64,000 nt of DNA from Myxococcales bacterium. Its GTDB lineage: Bacteria > Myxococcota_A > Polyangia > Haliangiales > Haliangiaceae. The notes beneath the pieces are model-generated. The model saw only the letters and a program-made list of their open reading frames with translations. It made no database searches and was not told the DNA's origin. Location: NCBI GenBank assembly GCA_016720595.1, contig JADKKI010000015.1, forward strand, positions 176,237-240,236. The letters are read 5' to 3'. Below, one piece after another: positions 46,407 through 56,213 of this stretch. Both the position numbers and the translations under genes were made by a program. Position 1 is the first letter of the stretch. Each line of letters starts with the position of its first letter.

Positions 46407-48748
46407 GGCGCCACCACGCAGCGATCGCGTGCTTGCTCGTCGCGATCGGCAACGCCCCGGTCGCGCGCGCTGACAACGCCGACAACAAGACCTGGTGCGC
46501 CTCGGGGTTCGACGAGGGACCGTCCTACGGATCGAGCGGCGCCGATCGCACGCAGACCGATTCGTGTGCCCGCTACCTCGGCGTCAAGGCGTCGTGGCAC
46601 CAGCACGGCTTCGTCGCGAAGGGTGGCATCTGCTACTCGTGCTGGGACGAGGAAGACTCTACGTGCGAGACCAAGTCGGGGAGCCAGGGCTTCAGCTACC
46701 TGACCGCGAACAGCTGCGCGAGCACGCCGCGCGCCACGCCCGACAAGGGCGGCGTGTACTTCGGCGCGAACCCGCTGCCGCCACCGCCGCCACCACCGCT
46801 GCCGCCGCCGCCACCACCGCCGCCGCCACCGAAGGTCGATCCGGATACCGGGGTCACGGCGCCACCACCACCACCACCCCCACCGCCGCCGCCGCCGCCG
46901 CCGTACGTGCCACCGCCGCCGCCGGCACCGGTCGCGCTGCCACCACCACCACCACCGAAGCCCACCGACTACGACGGCCTGGTCGCGAAGATCGCGCCGG
47001 GGCCGTACGCGGTGAACACGCCGATCCGGATCGAGGGCGGAGCGAAGACCACGCAGGGCGGCAAGCCGCGCAAGGTCCTGCGCGGAGACTTCGTGATCGT
47101 CGCGCCCGATGGCAAGGAGGTCTCGCGCATCCACGGCACCCGCAAGAACGGCGTGCTGTTCGCCAACGTCACGATCCCGCAGGGCGGGCAGGTCACGATC
47201 CGGTTCGAACCCAAGGCGGTCGCCGCGTACGGTGAGGTGCCGAGGACGATCACGCCAGGCACGCAGGCGATCCAGGTCGCGGGCTGCCGCGTCGAGGCGC
47301 GGCTCGATGGGCCCAGTTCGGGCGAGATCCTGGTCGCCGATGCCCCCACCAGGCTGGCGGGGCACTTCGTCGATGCGGGCGCCAAGCCCACCGCGCCCGC
47401 GGGCGTCAACGCCTTCTTCGTGGTCCAGGTCGGCGAGGACAAGGAGCAGAAGCTCCCGGCCACGCTCGATGCCACGGGCAACGCCACGGGGACGATCACG
47501 ATCCCGCGGCCGAAGGCCGACAGCGAGGAGGTCCACGTCAGCCTGATCGCCGAGGGTGGGGCAGGGGACATCTGTCCCTCGGCGACGGTCGACGCGAAGA
47601 TCACCTCGCTCGGCGTGGGCATCGAGATCAAGCCGGATCGCCAGTGCTACGCCGGCAAGCCGTGCGCGGTGACCGCCAGCTTCAAGCTGCCGGCGGATCC
47701 CAAGGCGCGCGCGAACGGTGAGGCCTTCATCAAGTCCACCGCGATGAAGCTGACCGCGCGCGCCGGTGGCGTGCCGGGCCCGCTCGCCACCGACAAGCTC
47801 GGGATGCTCGACGCGATCTGGAAGGGCACGATCGTCCCCGGCGATGCAGGCGAGGTCCACCTCGAGGCCGCGGCCGAGGCAAACGGCTGGTCGGTCAAGG
47901 ACCAGACGTCGATCACCGTGCTCGAGCCGATCGAGCTGCACTTGAAGGGGCCGCTCGATCTCGGCACCGTTCCCGCCGGGACCAAGGCCAACACGAAGTG
48001 CGTCGATCTCGACTTCAGCACGTCGCGGGGCGTGCTCTACCAGCGCTTCAAGCTCACGGCCACGCGCCCCTCGGGCTGCGAGAGTTATCCCGTGATCTTC
48101 GATGCGGCCAGCGGCGTCGGCTTCGCGCTGCACGGTGAGGGCGTGGAGACCGAGATCCTCGATTCGAAGGCCGTCACGATCTGCCTCGCGGCGGTGCCGC
48201 GGTGTTCCGGCGAGTCCCCGGATCCCGCCGTTCTCACGGTGACGGCGAGCTCGCCCGACTTCCCCGATCAGAAGGCGACGATCGACATCACGTGGAAGGT
48301 CACGGGGCGGAACCTGCTCGCGTGCTGGTGGTGGCTCGTCGCCGCGATCGGTGGCGGCCTGTTCGTGATCTTCCTCGGGTATGGCTTCGTGCGCCCGTTC
48401 CGGTTCGCGATCGACGATCAGGTCCAGCTCGCCAGCAAGCGCGAGCAGCTGTCGCGCGCGGTGGGGCGCCGGTTGCGCGAGCTGCCGGGTGGCCGCCCGG
48501 GCTGGTACCGGTCCGCCGCGGTCGGCCTGCTCGAGAACGGTCAGGCGACCACCAAGGTCGATCAGGCCGTGGTGCAGCTCCACGCGCGCAAGGGCGAGGT
48601 CATCATCCGGAGCCGCGGCGGCCTGGAGCGCGTGAGCCCGCAGACCAAGAAGCTCGAGCCGGTACCCGAGGCTGCGACCAAGGACGGCCACAACGCCTCC
48701 AAGAACACGGTCTACGCGGCCGGCAACCTGTTCTTCCAGATCAAATGA
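46403..48748 (+). CDS. Cys- and Pro-rich exported membrane protein, tail paralogue A
   Basis: This is a 781-residue protein. A signal peptide (1-24) is followed by a Cys-rich module (30-115; W-C-A-S-G-F, C-Y-S-C-W). Very long proline runs follow at about 118-185, then several beta-rich Ig-like domains. A membrane helix lies near 640-662 (L-A-C-W-W-W-L-V-A-A-I-G-G-G), followed by a cytosolic tail of about 120 residues containing G-F-V-R-P and R-R-L-R-E-L-P-G-G-R. The same tail pattern occurs in the next gene product, so the two are paralogous there. It overlaps the neighbours by 4 bp on both sides. It is probably a structural envelope partner of the vWA proteins. Confidence 0.8.
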   Translation: MRRHHAAIACLLVAIGNAPVARADNADNKTWCASGFDEGPSYGSSGADRTQTDSCARYLGVKASWHQHGFVAKGGICYSCWDEEDSTCETKSGSQGFSYLTANSCASTPRATPDKGGVYFGANPLPPPPPPPLPPPPPPPPPPKVDPDTGVTAPPPPPPPPPPPPPPYVPPPPPAPVALPPPPPPKPTDYDGLVAKIAPGPYAVNTPIRIEGGAKTTQGGKPRKVLRGDFVIVAPDGKEVSRIHGTRKNGVLFANVTIPQGGQVTIRFEPKAVAAYGEVPRTITPGTQAIQVAGCRVEARLDGPSSGEILVADAPTRLAGHFVDAGAKPTAPAGVNAFFVVQVGEDKEQKLPATLDATGNATGTITIPRPKADSEEVHVSLIAEGGAGDICPSATVDAKITSLGVGIEIKPDRQCYAGKPCAVTASFKLPADPKARANGEAFIKSTAMKLTARAGGVPGPLATDKLGMLDAIWKGTIVPGDAGEVHLEAAAEANGWSVKDQTSITVLEPIELHLKGPLDLGTVPAGTKANTKCVDLDFSTSRGVLYQRFKLTATRPSGCESYPVIFDAASGVGFALHGEGVETEILDSKAVTICLAAVPRCSGESPDPAVLTVTASSPDFPDQKATIDITWKVTGRNLLACWWWLVAAIGGGLFVIFLGYGFVRPFRFAIDDQVQLASKREQLSRAVGRRLRELPGGRPGWYRSAAVGLLENGQATTKVDQAVVQLHARKGEVIIRSRGGLERVSPQTKKLEPVPEAATKDGHNASKNTVYAAGNLFFQIK
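46786..46970 (+). repeat. CCG/CCA-rich tract encoding polyproline
   Basis: Three runs of CCG and CCA codons, separated by short non-proline spacers, encode most of a proline-rich linker in the preceding protein. Such tracts are prone to slippage and assembly error, although the frame is intact here. Confidence 0.85.
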
Positions 48749-50768
48749 CCCGCACGCTGTTCCACATCCTCGTCGTCGTCTCCGTGCTGCTCGCGGCGCG
48801 GCCGGCTGCTGCCGACACCGAGTGGGTGCTGATGCTCGATAACTCGAACTCGATGGACGACGGCGCGACCGACACCCAGACCGGCGCGACGCTGCCACCC
48901 AACGATCCGGATCGGCTCGCCGTGCTCGCCACGCTGGTGTTCCGCGCCCTGATGGGACCGCAGGACAAGCTGACGATCCTGACGTTCGACGATCATCAGC
49001 CCGGCATCTTCAAGCCGGTGGCGAACGATCCGAAGAGCGTGCGTGACCTGGTGTTCGATACCCAGACGTTCGTCGTCGGGCCGCTGTCGCAGGCTCGCAA
49101 GATCCTCGACGCCTCGACGGCCTCCCGGCGGATCCTGCTGTTCGCGACCGATGGCGCACCGTCCCCGGAGACCAAGGGTGCGCAGCCGATCACCGCTCCC
49201 GAGGCGCGCCAGCTGCTCGGCCTCGATCCGGGCCCCGGCAAGTTCGAGGTCGTCGCGCTCGCGCTGAGCCAGCAGGCGCAGGGCTACGTGAACAGCATGG
49301 AGCAGTTCCTGAAGCCGCTCGGCCGCTACGAGTTCGTCTCGGACCCCGCCAAGCTGGTGGCCGCGTTCACCACCGTCTATGCGGACTCGATCCGCTCGAG
49401 GCCCGAGACCGGGCACCTCGCGCCGGGCGAGACCTACAAGTTCACCGTCGGCAAGTACGTCACCGACGTGTTCGTCGGCATCGCGACGGAGCGGCTGACC
49501 GGGCCGTTCACCACCACGCTCACGATGGACGGCGCACCGGTGACGGAGGTCGATGCGGGCGATGCCGGCTGCAAGAAGCCGCCGTGTCACGCGTACCAGG
49601 TGTTCCGCACGTCGCACGATCCGGACCGATCATCCGAGCTCGTGCTCCAGCTGCCGGCGAGCGCGCGCGGCGCGGTCAACTTCGGCACGATCATGAAGTA
49701 CGATCTGACGGCCGATGTGGTGTCCGCACCGCAGAAGATCAAGGTCGGCGAGTCTCTCGAGGTGATCGCGCGGATCACCTGGAAGGGCAAGACGTTCAAC
49801 GATCCGGCGTTCTTCAAGGCCGATGGGTTCACCGCGGTGCTGGCGCTCGGCGACGTCGAGGTGCCGATGACCGCGCGCGATGACGGCAGCTTCGTCGGCA
49901 AGCTGACGGTTGCCGGCGAGCCACGCACCGATCGGATCTCGGCGCGGTTCAAGAACCAGTGGAACAGCCTCGCCGATAGCCGCGAGATCACGGTCGATGC
50001 GTGGGCGCCGCTCGACCTCAAGGTCGCCGCCGTCGATTTCGGCAGCTGGACGGGCGAGCGCAAGGCGAGCTCGCGCTGCATCGACATCGACCTCAAGGGC
50101 TCGACCAACGCCGACAAGGTCGCGATCGAGGCGATCGCGGAGGGGCTCGGCAATGGCTACGAGCTCGACGTGGCGCATCCCGTGGTCGTCAAGGATGGGA
50201 AGTTCTCCGCGTGCCTGGTGGCGCCGGGCTGCTGTTCCGAGCCGCCGAAGGGCGCCACGCTGATGGTGCGCGGCATCGATCCGCACTACCACCCGACGGC
50301 GGTCAAGGTCCCGATGGCCTACCAGGTCGCGCCCACGCCGTTCCTGGCCTGCTGGTGGCCGTACATCGCCGGGGCGATCGGCAGCGTCATGCTCCTGATC
50401 ATCGTGATCGGGTTCGTCCGGCCGCGGGACTTCGACAAGGAGGACGTGATCCGCCTCGCGAAGACCGAGCAGGCGCTGACCCGCGCGGGTGGGCGCCGAT
50501 CCGGGACCTGCCTGGTGGCAAGCGCGGCTTCTATCGCAACGCGCGCGTCGCCTTCGATGGGGGCGGGAATGCCGTCAGGGCGACCTCGGGCGTGTCGGTG
50601 GTCCTGCGCGCGGCGAAGGGCGATCCCCAGGTGACGATCACCGGGGGGCTCGAGGAGAAGGATCCGCGCACTCGGAAGTTCCAGCCGGTCGATTCCTCGA
50701 AGGGACCGATCTATCTTCGACGAGGGATTGTCTACAAGTCCGGCGAGTTCGTGTTCCGTCTTGGCTAG
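48745..50768 (+). CDS. vWA membrane protein, tail paralogue B (frameshifted)
   Basis: The ATG overlaps the upstream stop. A signal peptide (1-24) is followed by a vWA domain with MIDAS D-N-S-N-S at 32-36, then Ig-like beta domains. A membrane helix lies near 533-556 (L-A-C-W-W-P-Y-I-A-G-A). The frame then stops at 50634, but the paralogue's tail motif continues in another frame from about 50498 (I-R-D-L-P-G-G-K-R-G-F-Y-R) to a stop at 50766-50768. Restoring one base near 50498 gives an intact tail. The break looks like a sequencing error. It precedes the tubulin-like gene by 27 bp and is likely its membrane partner. Confidence 0.82.
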
Positions 50769-50784
50769 CTGCTGCACTGCATTG

Positions 50785-50790
50785 AAGGAG
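50785..50790 (+). promoter_or_regulatory. Strong ribosome site for the tubulin-like gene
   Basis: AAGGAG lies 5 bases before the ATG at 50796. Most genes in this block rely on stop-start overlap instead, so this points to independent, efficient translation of the tubulin-like protein. Confidence 0.7.
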
Positions 50791-50795
50791 ACGTC

Positions 50796-53700
50796 ATGGG
50801 TATCCTGCGCGCCGACCGCCTTTCACCGACGATCTTCCTGGGCCTTGGAGGCTCGGGCTGCAAGGCGGTCAACATGCTGTCGGGGAAGATCCGGCGGCAC
50901 CCGAACTATCCCAAGTTCAAGGACCTGATCCACGTCGTCGGCATCGACACGAACAAGGCCGACCTTCACACGATGAAGCACATCCCGGACTCGAACCGGT
51001 TCCTCGTGTCCGCGTTCGATCGGCGATCGTACGTCCAGCGCAAGCGCGGCAAGCAGGAGCTGGCCGAGGACAAGATGCTGACGCAGTGGGTGCACCCGGA
51101 CTATCAGTTCCGCGATGCGCAGGGCGCGGGCGCCGGGCAGATCCGCGTCGAGAGCCGGCTCGGCATCTACTACAACCTCGAGGAGGATCGCGCGGGCATC
51201 ATGCGGTCGTTCAAGCGCATCCTCGATGCGATGTCGCGGCCGGATAACCCGTTCCGCGACAACGAGGACCGGGTGATCAACGTGATGATCTACGCCTCGG
51301 TCGCCGGTGGCACCGGCTCGGGCGGCTTCCTCCCGATGTCGTACCTGCTGCAGGATCTGGTCAAGGACCACGGCTGGGGCCGGCCGAACATCGTCGGGAC
51401 GCTGATGCTGCCGTCGGTGTTCACCGCCGATGTGGAGCAGGCGCTGATCGCGGACATCAACGCGAACGGCTACGCCGCGCTCAAGGAGCTCGAGTACCTG
51501 ACCAAGCTCGGCTACGAGGGCTCGATCGATCAGGTCGAGTTCCACTACAACCCGGCCAACCGGGAGCGGATCCACGCCCACAACCGCCCGTTCGCGCTGA
51601 CCTACCTGATCGACAAGCCGAACGAGATCTCCGTCGAGCGGTACGTCAACGCGGTGTCGGATTCGGCGTTCCTCCAGCTGTTCTCGCCGATCATCGGCGC
51701 GCAGGCCGGCGAGTACGACAACTACGACAAGCACCAGAAGTCGCTCGCGCTCGGCAACTTCAGCGTGCACTACGGCAGCTTCGGCGCCGCCGTGCTCGTC
51801 CTGCCGCGCGCCGATATCGTGTTCTACGCGTCGCTGCGCTGGGTGGGCCGCGTGCTCGAGACCTACCTGGTCTCCGGTAAGGATGATGCGTTCCGCGTTC
51901 CCTACGACGACCCGAAGTTCCAGCGCCTCGCGCGCGACGAGCAGGATCGGATCGTCGATGACAAGTTCAACGGGTACGTCGAGCACGTGGCCCGCCTCGA
52001 GGAGGATCAGCAGGAGAAGGGCGTGTACTCCGCGATCGTCGCGCAGAAGTCCACGGATGGCGCCACGCTGCGCCAGACCCTGACCCGCCGGTTCGCCGAG
52101 ATGTTCAACACGCTCGACGAGCAGATCCAGATCGCCCCGTTCGATCCGCTCCAGGTCCACGAGGGCAACACGTCGCTGTCGCGCCCGATCGAGAACCTCC
52201 GTCGTGACAGCGCCGCGAGCCGCAACAAGGTGATGTCGTTCCTCGATTCGCAGATCGCGGATCTCAAGAGCGGCCGCCTGTTCAGCGAGTTCTTCCGCCA
52301 GAACAGCGTGGGCCCGCTCGCACAGCGGTACTTCCTGATCCGGCTCAAGCGCGAGGGCTTCCTGACCCCGTTCGAGGACGCGGCCGATGGCCTGTTCCTC
52401 CAGGAGCTCAAGGAGAACGCCTTCGATCTCGATCGCGATCACGTGACGCGCGAGTTCGGCGAGCTCGAGAAGCGCCTGCGCGAGACCTCGAAGAAGGGCT
52501 TCCTCGGCTCCGTGCTCTCGCGCGAGAACAAGGAGTTCGATCAGGTCCGCCGCAAGACCCAGGATTGGTTCACGCAGGTCGAGTCCGGGCAGCGCGATTT
52601 CCAGAAGGCCGCGTTCTGGCAGCGCTATCACGAGGAGCTGCAGCGGGCGATCGAGATCCGGCTCTCGCAGTTCCGCGCCGTCAGCGCGGTCTCCGACGAG
52701 GTGGCGCGCAACGTGGCGCAGGAGGCGGAGAAGCTCCGCATCGATCCGGCGGCGGCGCGCGGCGACGCCAGCGATGCCGGCGCGTTCTATCTCGACTCCG
52801 AGGTCATGCGTGACGATCGCGCGGGCCAGCGCCTGTGGAACCGGCTGTTCGCGCACAAGCTCGACAAGAGCGCGTACTTCGACGAGGGGCGGATCTTCGA
52901 CGCGATCACGGCGGCGTTCGCCCCGGCCGTGGGCCAGGACGGCCGCGTGCGCGCCAAGGATGCGATGGAGATCGTGAAGGACCTGCGCGAGAAGCTCGAG
53001 GCGCAGGCCAAGGACACCTACGACCGCGTGTTCGCGGAGATGGGCTTCGATCTGCGCACCGCGCTCGAGATGGAGGCGCGGTACGTGCTCACGCCCGATG
53101 CGAAGCCCTCCGACGAGAAGGCGATCGAGTCCGTGCGCGCGAGCGACGTGCAGAACCACATCGCGGACAAGCTCCGCCGCGTCGTGGATCAGTGCGTGCT
53201 GCTCGCCGCGATCGACAAGACCAAGCGCGACGATCCGAGTGTGGTGCCCGCGGACGTGTTCTACGTCGGTTGCGCGCCCCGGTACTCCGGCGACGAGGCC
53301 ACGAGCCTGCGGCAGCTGATCAAGGGCGCCGCCAGCGGCGTGGACTTCATCGATGGCTGGGGCGAGGAGGACATGATCGTGTTCTACCGGGCGCTGCTCG
53401 GCGTGCCGATCTACTTCTTCAAGCGCGTGAACGACGAGCTCTACAACTCGTACAAGACGGTCAAGGCCAAGCCGAACCGCAGCTACCCGCTCCACATCGA
53501 AGCGGCGTGGGAGGACGGCATCCCGAACCTCGATCCGAAGGAGATGCGCGAGGCCGAGGAGAAGCGGCGTGCCGAGGAGGCGGCCAACAAGACGGCCGGC
53601 GAGCGCGATTCGCGGATCTGGGGCTTCGTGCTCTCGACGCTCGCGTCGAGCGTGCAGAAGAACGGCGAGGGCGGCTACGACTGGGTGATGGGCTCGATCA

Positions 53701-53987
53701 AGAAGAAGCTCGGCATCGATCGCGCGGCCTCGTTCACGGCGTTCTGGAACCTCGATTCGTCCCTGCGCGACGATCTGGTCGACAACGGGGTGAAGCTCGA
53801 GAAGGAGAAGATGGCGAGCGCGGTGGGCCGGCGCTCGTTCCGCGGCGAGGTGGAGACCTACCTGGCGAACCTCAAGGAGGCGTTCGCGGCGGCCTACGCC
53901 GACGAGAACGAGGGCGCGGTGCGGTACCTCAAGGAAGAGAAGCGCGTCGTCGAGGAGAAGCTCGCGGCGCTCCCGGCCGCGACGTAA
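50796..53987 (+). CDS. Tubulin_2-type (tubulin-like) GTPase
   Basis: This is a 1063-residue protein. A Rossmann-like N terminus has G-L-G-G-S-G-C-K-A-V at 16-25. The tubulin/FtsZ T4 signature A-G-G-T-G-S-G-G lies at 170-177, followed by F-L-P-M-S-Y-L-L. This matches the Pfam Tubulin_2 family by my recall. It is too long and divergent to be FtsZ, and it lacks FtsZ's conserved tail. The last 700 residues are helical with coiled-coil stretches (E-M-R-E-A-E-E-K-R-R-A-E-E) and no membrane helix. The protein may form filaments or a GTP-switched scaffold. It is followed after 9 bp by two membrane-protein genes, which suggests a three-protein unit at the membrane. Confidence 0.88.
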   Translation: MGILRADRLSPTIFLGLGGSGCKAVNMLSGKIRRHPNYPKFKDLIHVVGIDTNKADLHTMKHIPDSNRFLVSAFDRRSYVQRKRGKQELAEDKMLTQWVHPDYQFRDAQGAGAGQIRVESRLGIYYNLEEDRAGIMRSFKRILDAMSRPDNPFRDNEDRVINVMIYASVAGGTGSGGFLPMSYLLQDLVKDHGWGRPNIVGTLMLPSVFTADVEQALIADINANGYAALKELEYLTKLGYEGSIDQVEFHYNPANRERIHAHNRPFALTYLIDKPNEISVERYVNAVSDSAFLQLFSPIIGAQAGEYDNYDKHQKSLALGNFSVHYGSFGAAVLVLPRADIVFYASLRWVGRVLETYLVSGKDDAFRVPYDDPKFQRLARDEQDRIVDDKFNGYVEHVARLEEDQQEKGVYSAIVAQKSTDGATLRQTLTRRFAEMFNTLDEQIQIAPFDPLQVHEGNTSLSRPIENLRRDSAASRNKVMSFLDSQIADLKSGRLFSEFFRQNSVGPLAQRYFLIRLKREGFLTPFEDAADGLFLQELKENAFDLDRDHVTREFGELEKRLRETSKKGFLGSVLSRENKEFDQVRRKTQDWFTQVESGQRDFQKAAFWQRYHEELQRAIEIRLSQFRAVSAVSDEVARNVAQEAEKLRIDPAAARGDASDAGAFYLDSEVMRDDRAGQRLWNRLFAHKLDKSAYFDEGRIFDAITAAFAPAVGQDGRVRAKDAMEIVKDLREKLEAQAKDTYDRVFAEMGFDLRTALEMEARYVLTPDAKPSDEKAIESVRASDVQNHIADKLRRVVDQCVLLAAIDKTKRDDPSVVPADVFYVGCAPRYSGDEATSLRQLIKGAASGVDFIDGWGEEDMIVFYRALLGVPIYFFKRVNDELYNSYKTVKAKPNRSYPLHIEAAWEDGIPNLDPKEMREAEEKRRAEEAANKTAGERDSRIWGFVLSTLASSVQKNGEGGYDWVMGSIKKKLGIDRAASFTAFWNLDSSLRDDLVDNGVKLEKEKMASAVGRRSFRGEVETYLANLKEAFAAAYADENEGAVRYLKEEKRVVEEKLAALPAAT

Positions 53988-53996
53988 CAGCAGCGC

Positions 53997-56213
53997 GTGC
54001 CCACCTACCTCACCACCGTCGGCCGCTTCGGCGCGGCGATCGCAGACCGGCTCGCCGCCGATCCGCCTTCGCCCGCGTTCGCGGTGTATCGCGTGCGCGG
54101 GCCGCAGGATCTGGCGGACGGTGAGCGGGCGCACGTGCTGCCGCGCTATCGCGACGCGATGATCGCGGAGCTCGGTCCGCTGCTCCGCGCCGCAGCGACC
54201 TCGGGCGATGGCAGTGGCGGCCGGCTCGACCTCGTGCTGATCGCGGACGTCGCCGAGGTCGGCGGACCGATCGTCGCCGCGCTCGCGCAGGTGATGAGCG
54301 AGGTGCTCGCCGAGAAGTTCGCGGTGATGTTCCCCACCGACACGCCGGCCGAGCAGCGTGGCGTGGGGCTTGTCGTCGTGCTGGCCACGCCGGCGTTCGA
54401 TCGCTCCGAGGGTGGCACCAAGGCGATCGAGGCGATCGCGGGCCTGGAGGCCTGGCACCACGGCGGACCGCCGAGCCCGATCCTGAACCGCATCCTCGTG
54501 CTGCCCCGGCAGAACGAGGTGATGCCGCTTTCGGCGGAGGACGTGGAGCGCGCTGTGTCGCTGTTCGTCTCCGCGGCGTTCCGCGCCGGCCTCCGCGATA
54601 CCGATCAGTTCCGTAGCCGCCTCGGGCCGCCACGCGATCCGGACCGCCTCGTCGATGCATTCGCGGTCGCGGCCGCGGATGTCGACGTGCCTCACCTGAT
54701 CAAGGCCTTCGGCTGGCGCTCGAGCCTCGCGGCGCTCGCCCGCCTCGCGGCGCAGTGCGAGGGCAAGGGCTCGCCGCACGTGCCCGAGCTCGATGTCGAT
54801 GGCTGGCTCGGACCGCTGCACAACGAGCCGCCGGCGACCACGCTGACGGCGAAGGCGGGCAATGCCTCGCCGAGCGAGCTCGATGCGCTGGTGCGCGCGG
54901 TCGACGTGGCGGAGGGCGATGCGGTGGCGCGCGCGCGCCGCGCGGTGCACGACGTCGTCGACACCCGGCTCGGTGGCGACGAGGCGCTCGTCGCGTACGC
55001 CGCCGTCCAGCAAGGGCTCGCCCGCGCGGCGGAGCACGCCCGCGCCGCCGCGAAGCCGATCGGTGCGTGGATCCCTTCGGCGGAGACCGTCGCCCAGGCC
55101 GAGGCCGAGGATGCCGCCGAGGCGGTCGCGGAGACCGCGGCCCCCCCTGTGGAGCAGGCCTCCGTCACGCCGCCGTCGCCGGTGCTCACCGGGCTCCTGC
55201 TCGGGCTGTGCGCGGGCGCGGCGACCGCCGCGATCACCGCCGTGGCCTCGCTGCGCGCGACCGCGACCGGCGGCGGTGGCGGCGCGAAGGTCGTGGCGGC
55301 CGCGAGCCCGGTGGGGGCGGACGCCACGATGTCCCTGATCTGGGGCGCGATCGCCGCCGCGGTGATCGCCGCGGCCTGGATCGGGCTGGCCAAGCTCGTC
55401 GCGAAGAAGCATCAGGACGACGCCGATGAGGCGAAGCAGCAGGTGGTGACGCCGCGCGCGGCCCGCAACCGCCGCCGCGTCGCCGCGCTCGAGGCCGCCC
55501 TCGCGGTGCGCCGCCGCCGCGCCGCGCGCGCCGCCGAGATCACGATCACCGATGAGCGCCAGCGCCTCGAGGCGATGCATGGCGCCGTCCTCGCCGCCGG
55601 CGCGAGCGCTCGCGCGCACCTCGCCGATCTGGGTGTGACTCCGGCCGATGATCCCGCGGGCGATGACTACGCCCGCGTGTGGGACGCGGAGACCCCGCTC
55701 CACCTCGCGCTGCTCCCCACGGGAGAGCTCGCCCGGCTGTGGGAGCGCAGCCGCACCGTGCGCGAAGACGATGTGTGGGCCGCGCGCCTGCTCGCGAAGG
55801 CGTGGCCACAGGGTGGGCACCGCGATGATCTCCCGTTCGCCAGCGCCGGCAGCTGGGAGCAGCTCGGCCGCGATCAGCACGCGATGCTCGCCGAGACCGG
55901 CGCGTTCGAGTGGCCGGAGCTCGGCCCCGCGATCCAGACCCAGATCCAGCGCCTGCTCGCCACCGCGCCGGGCGCGCTCGGCCTCGGCGTTCGCCCCCGC
56001 AACGCCGAGGGCACACCGGAGACGTTGCACGATGCGCGCGAGCTCTTGATCGTGGTCCCGCCCGAGGGCCGCGCCGCGGTGGACCGCGCGCTGTCGACCC
56101 AGCCGATCGGCGATGCCCGCGTGATGACCGGGCCGCGCGGCATGTCGCGGGTGCTGATCCTGCGCACGGCGGGCGCGATGTCGACCGCAGCGCTCGCGCG
56201 AGGCGCGCGATGA
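53997..56213 (+). CDS. Two-TM partner of the tubulin-like GTPase
   Basis: This is a 738-residue protein starting with GTG. The N-terminal 300 residues are alpha/beta (L-V-L-I-A-D-V-A-E-V-G-G-P-I, V-L-V-V type strands), which might be a distant Rossmann or tubulin-like fold without nucleotide motifs. Two membrane helices lie near 397-420 and 445-467. The following basic helical region is R/A-rich (R-N-R-R-R-V-A-A-L-E-A-A-L), and a cytosolic C-terminal domain ends the protein. The stop overlaps the next ATG by 4 bp. I infer it anchors the tubulin-like GTPase to the membrane. No family is recognised. Confidence 0.72.
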   Translation: MPTYLTTVGRFGAAIADRLAADPPSPAFAVYRVRGPQDLADGERAHVLPRYRDAMIAELGPLLRAAATSGDGSGGRLDLVLIADVAEVGGPIVAALAQVMSEVLAEKFAVMFPTDTPAEQRGVGLVVVLATPAFDRSEGGTKAIEAIAGLEAWHHGGPPSPILNRILVLPRQNEVMPLSAEDVERAVSLFVSAAFRAGLRDTDQFRSRLGPPRDPDRLVDAFAVAAADVDVPHLIKAFGWRSSLAALARLAAQCEGKGSPHVPELDVDGWLGPLHNEPPATTLTAKAGNASPSELDALVRAVDVAEGDAVARARRAVHDVVDTRLGGDEALVAYAAVQQGLARAAEHARAAAKPIGAWIPSAETVAQAEAEDAAEAVAETAAPPVEQASVTPPSPVLTGLLLGLCAGAATAAITAVASLRATATGGGGGAKVVAAASPVGADATMSLIWGAIAAAVIAAAWIGLAKLVAKKHQDDADEAKQQVVTPRAARNRRRVAALEAALAVRRRRAARAAEITITDERQRLEAMHGAVLAAGASARAHLADLGVTPADDPAGDDYARVWDAETPLHLALLPTGELARLWERSRTVREDDVWAARLLAKAWPQGGHRDDLPFASAGSWEQLGRDQHAMLAETGAFEWPELGPAIQTQIQRLLATAPGALGLGVRPRNAEGTPETLHDARELLIVVPPEGRAAVDRALSTQPIGDARVMTGPRGMSRVLILRTAGAMSTAALARGAR

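Noticed and set aside
50796..53987. FtsZ
   Set aside because: The tubulin signature is present, but length (1063 aa), C terminus and neighbours do not fit FtsZ or the division cluster.
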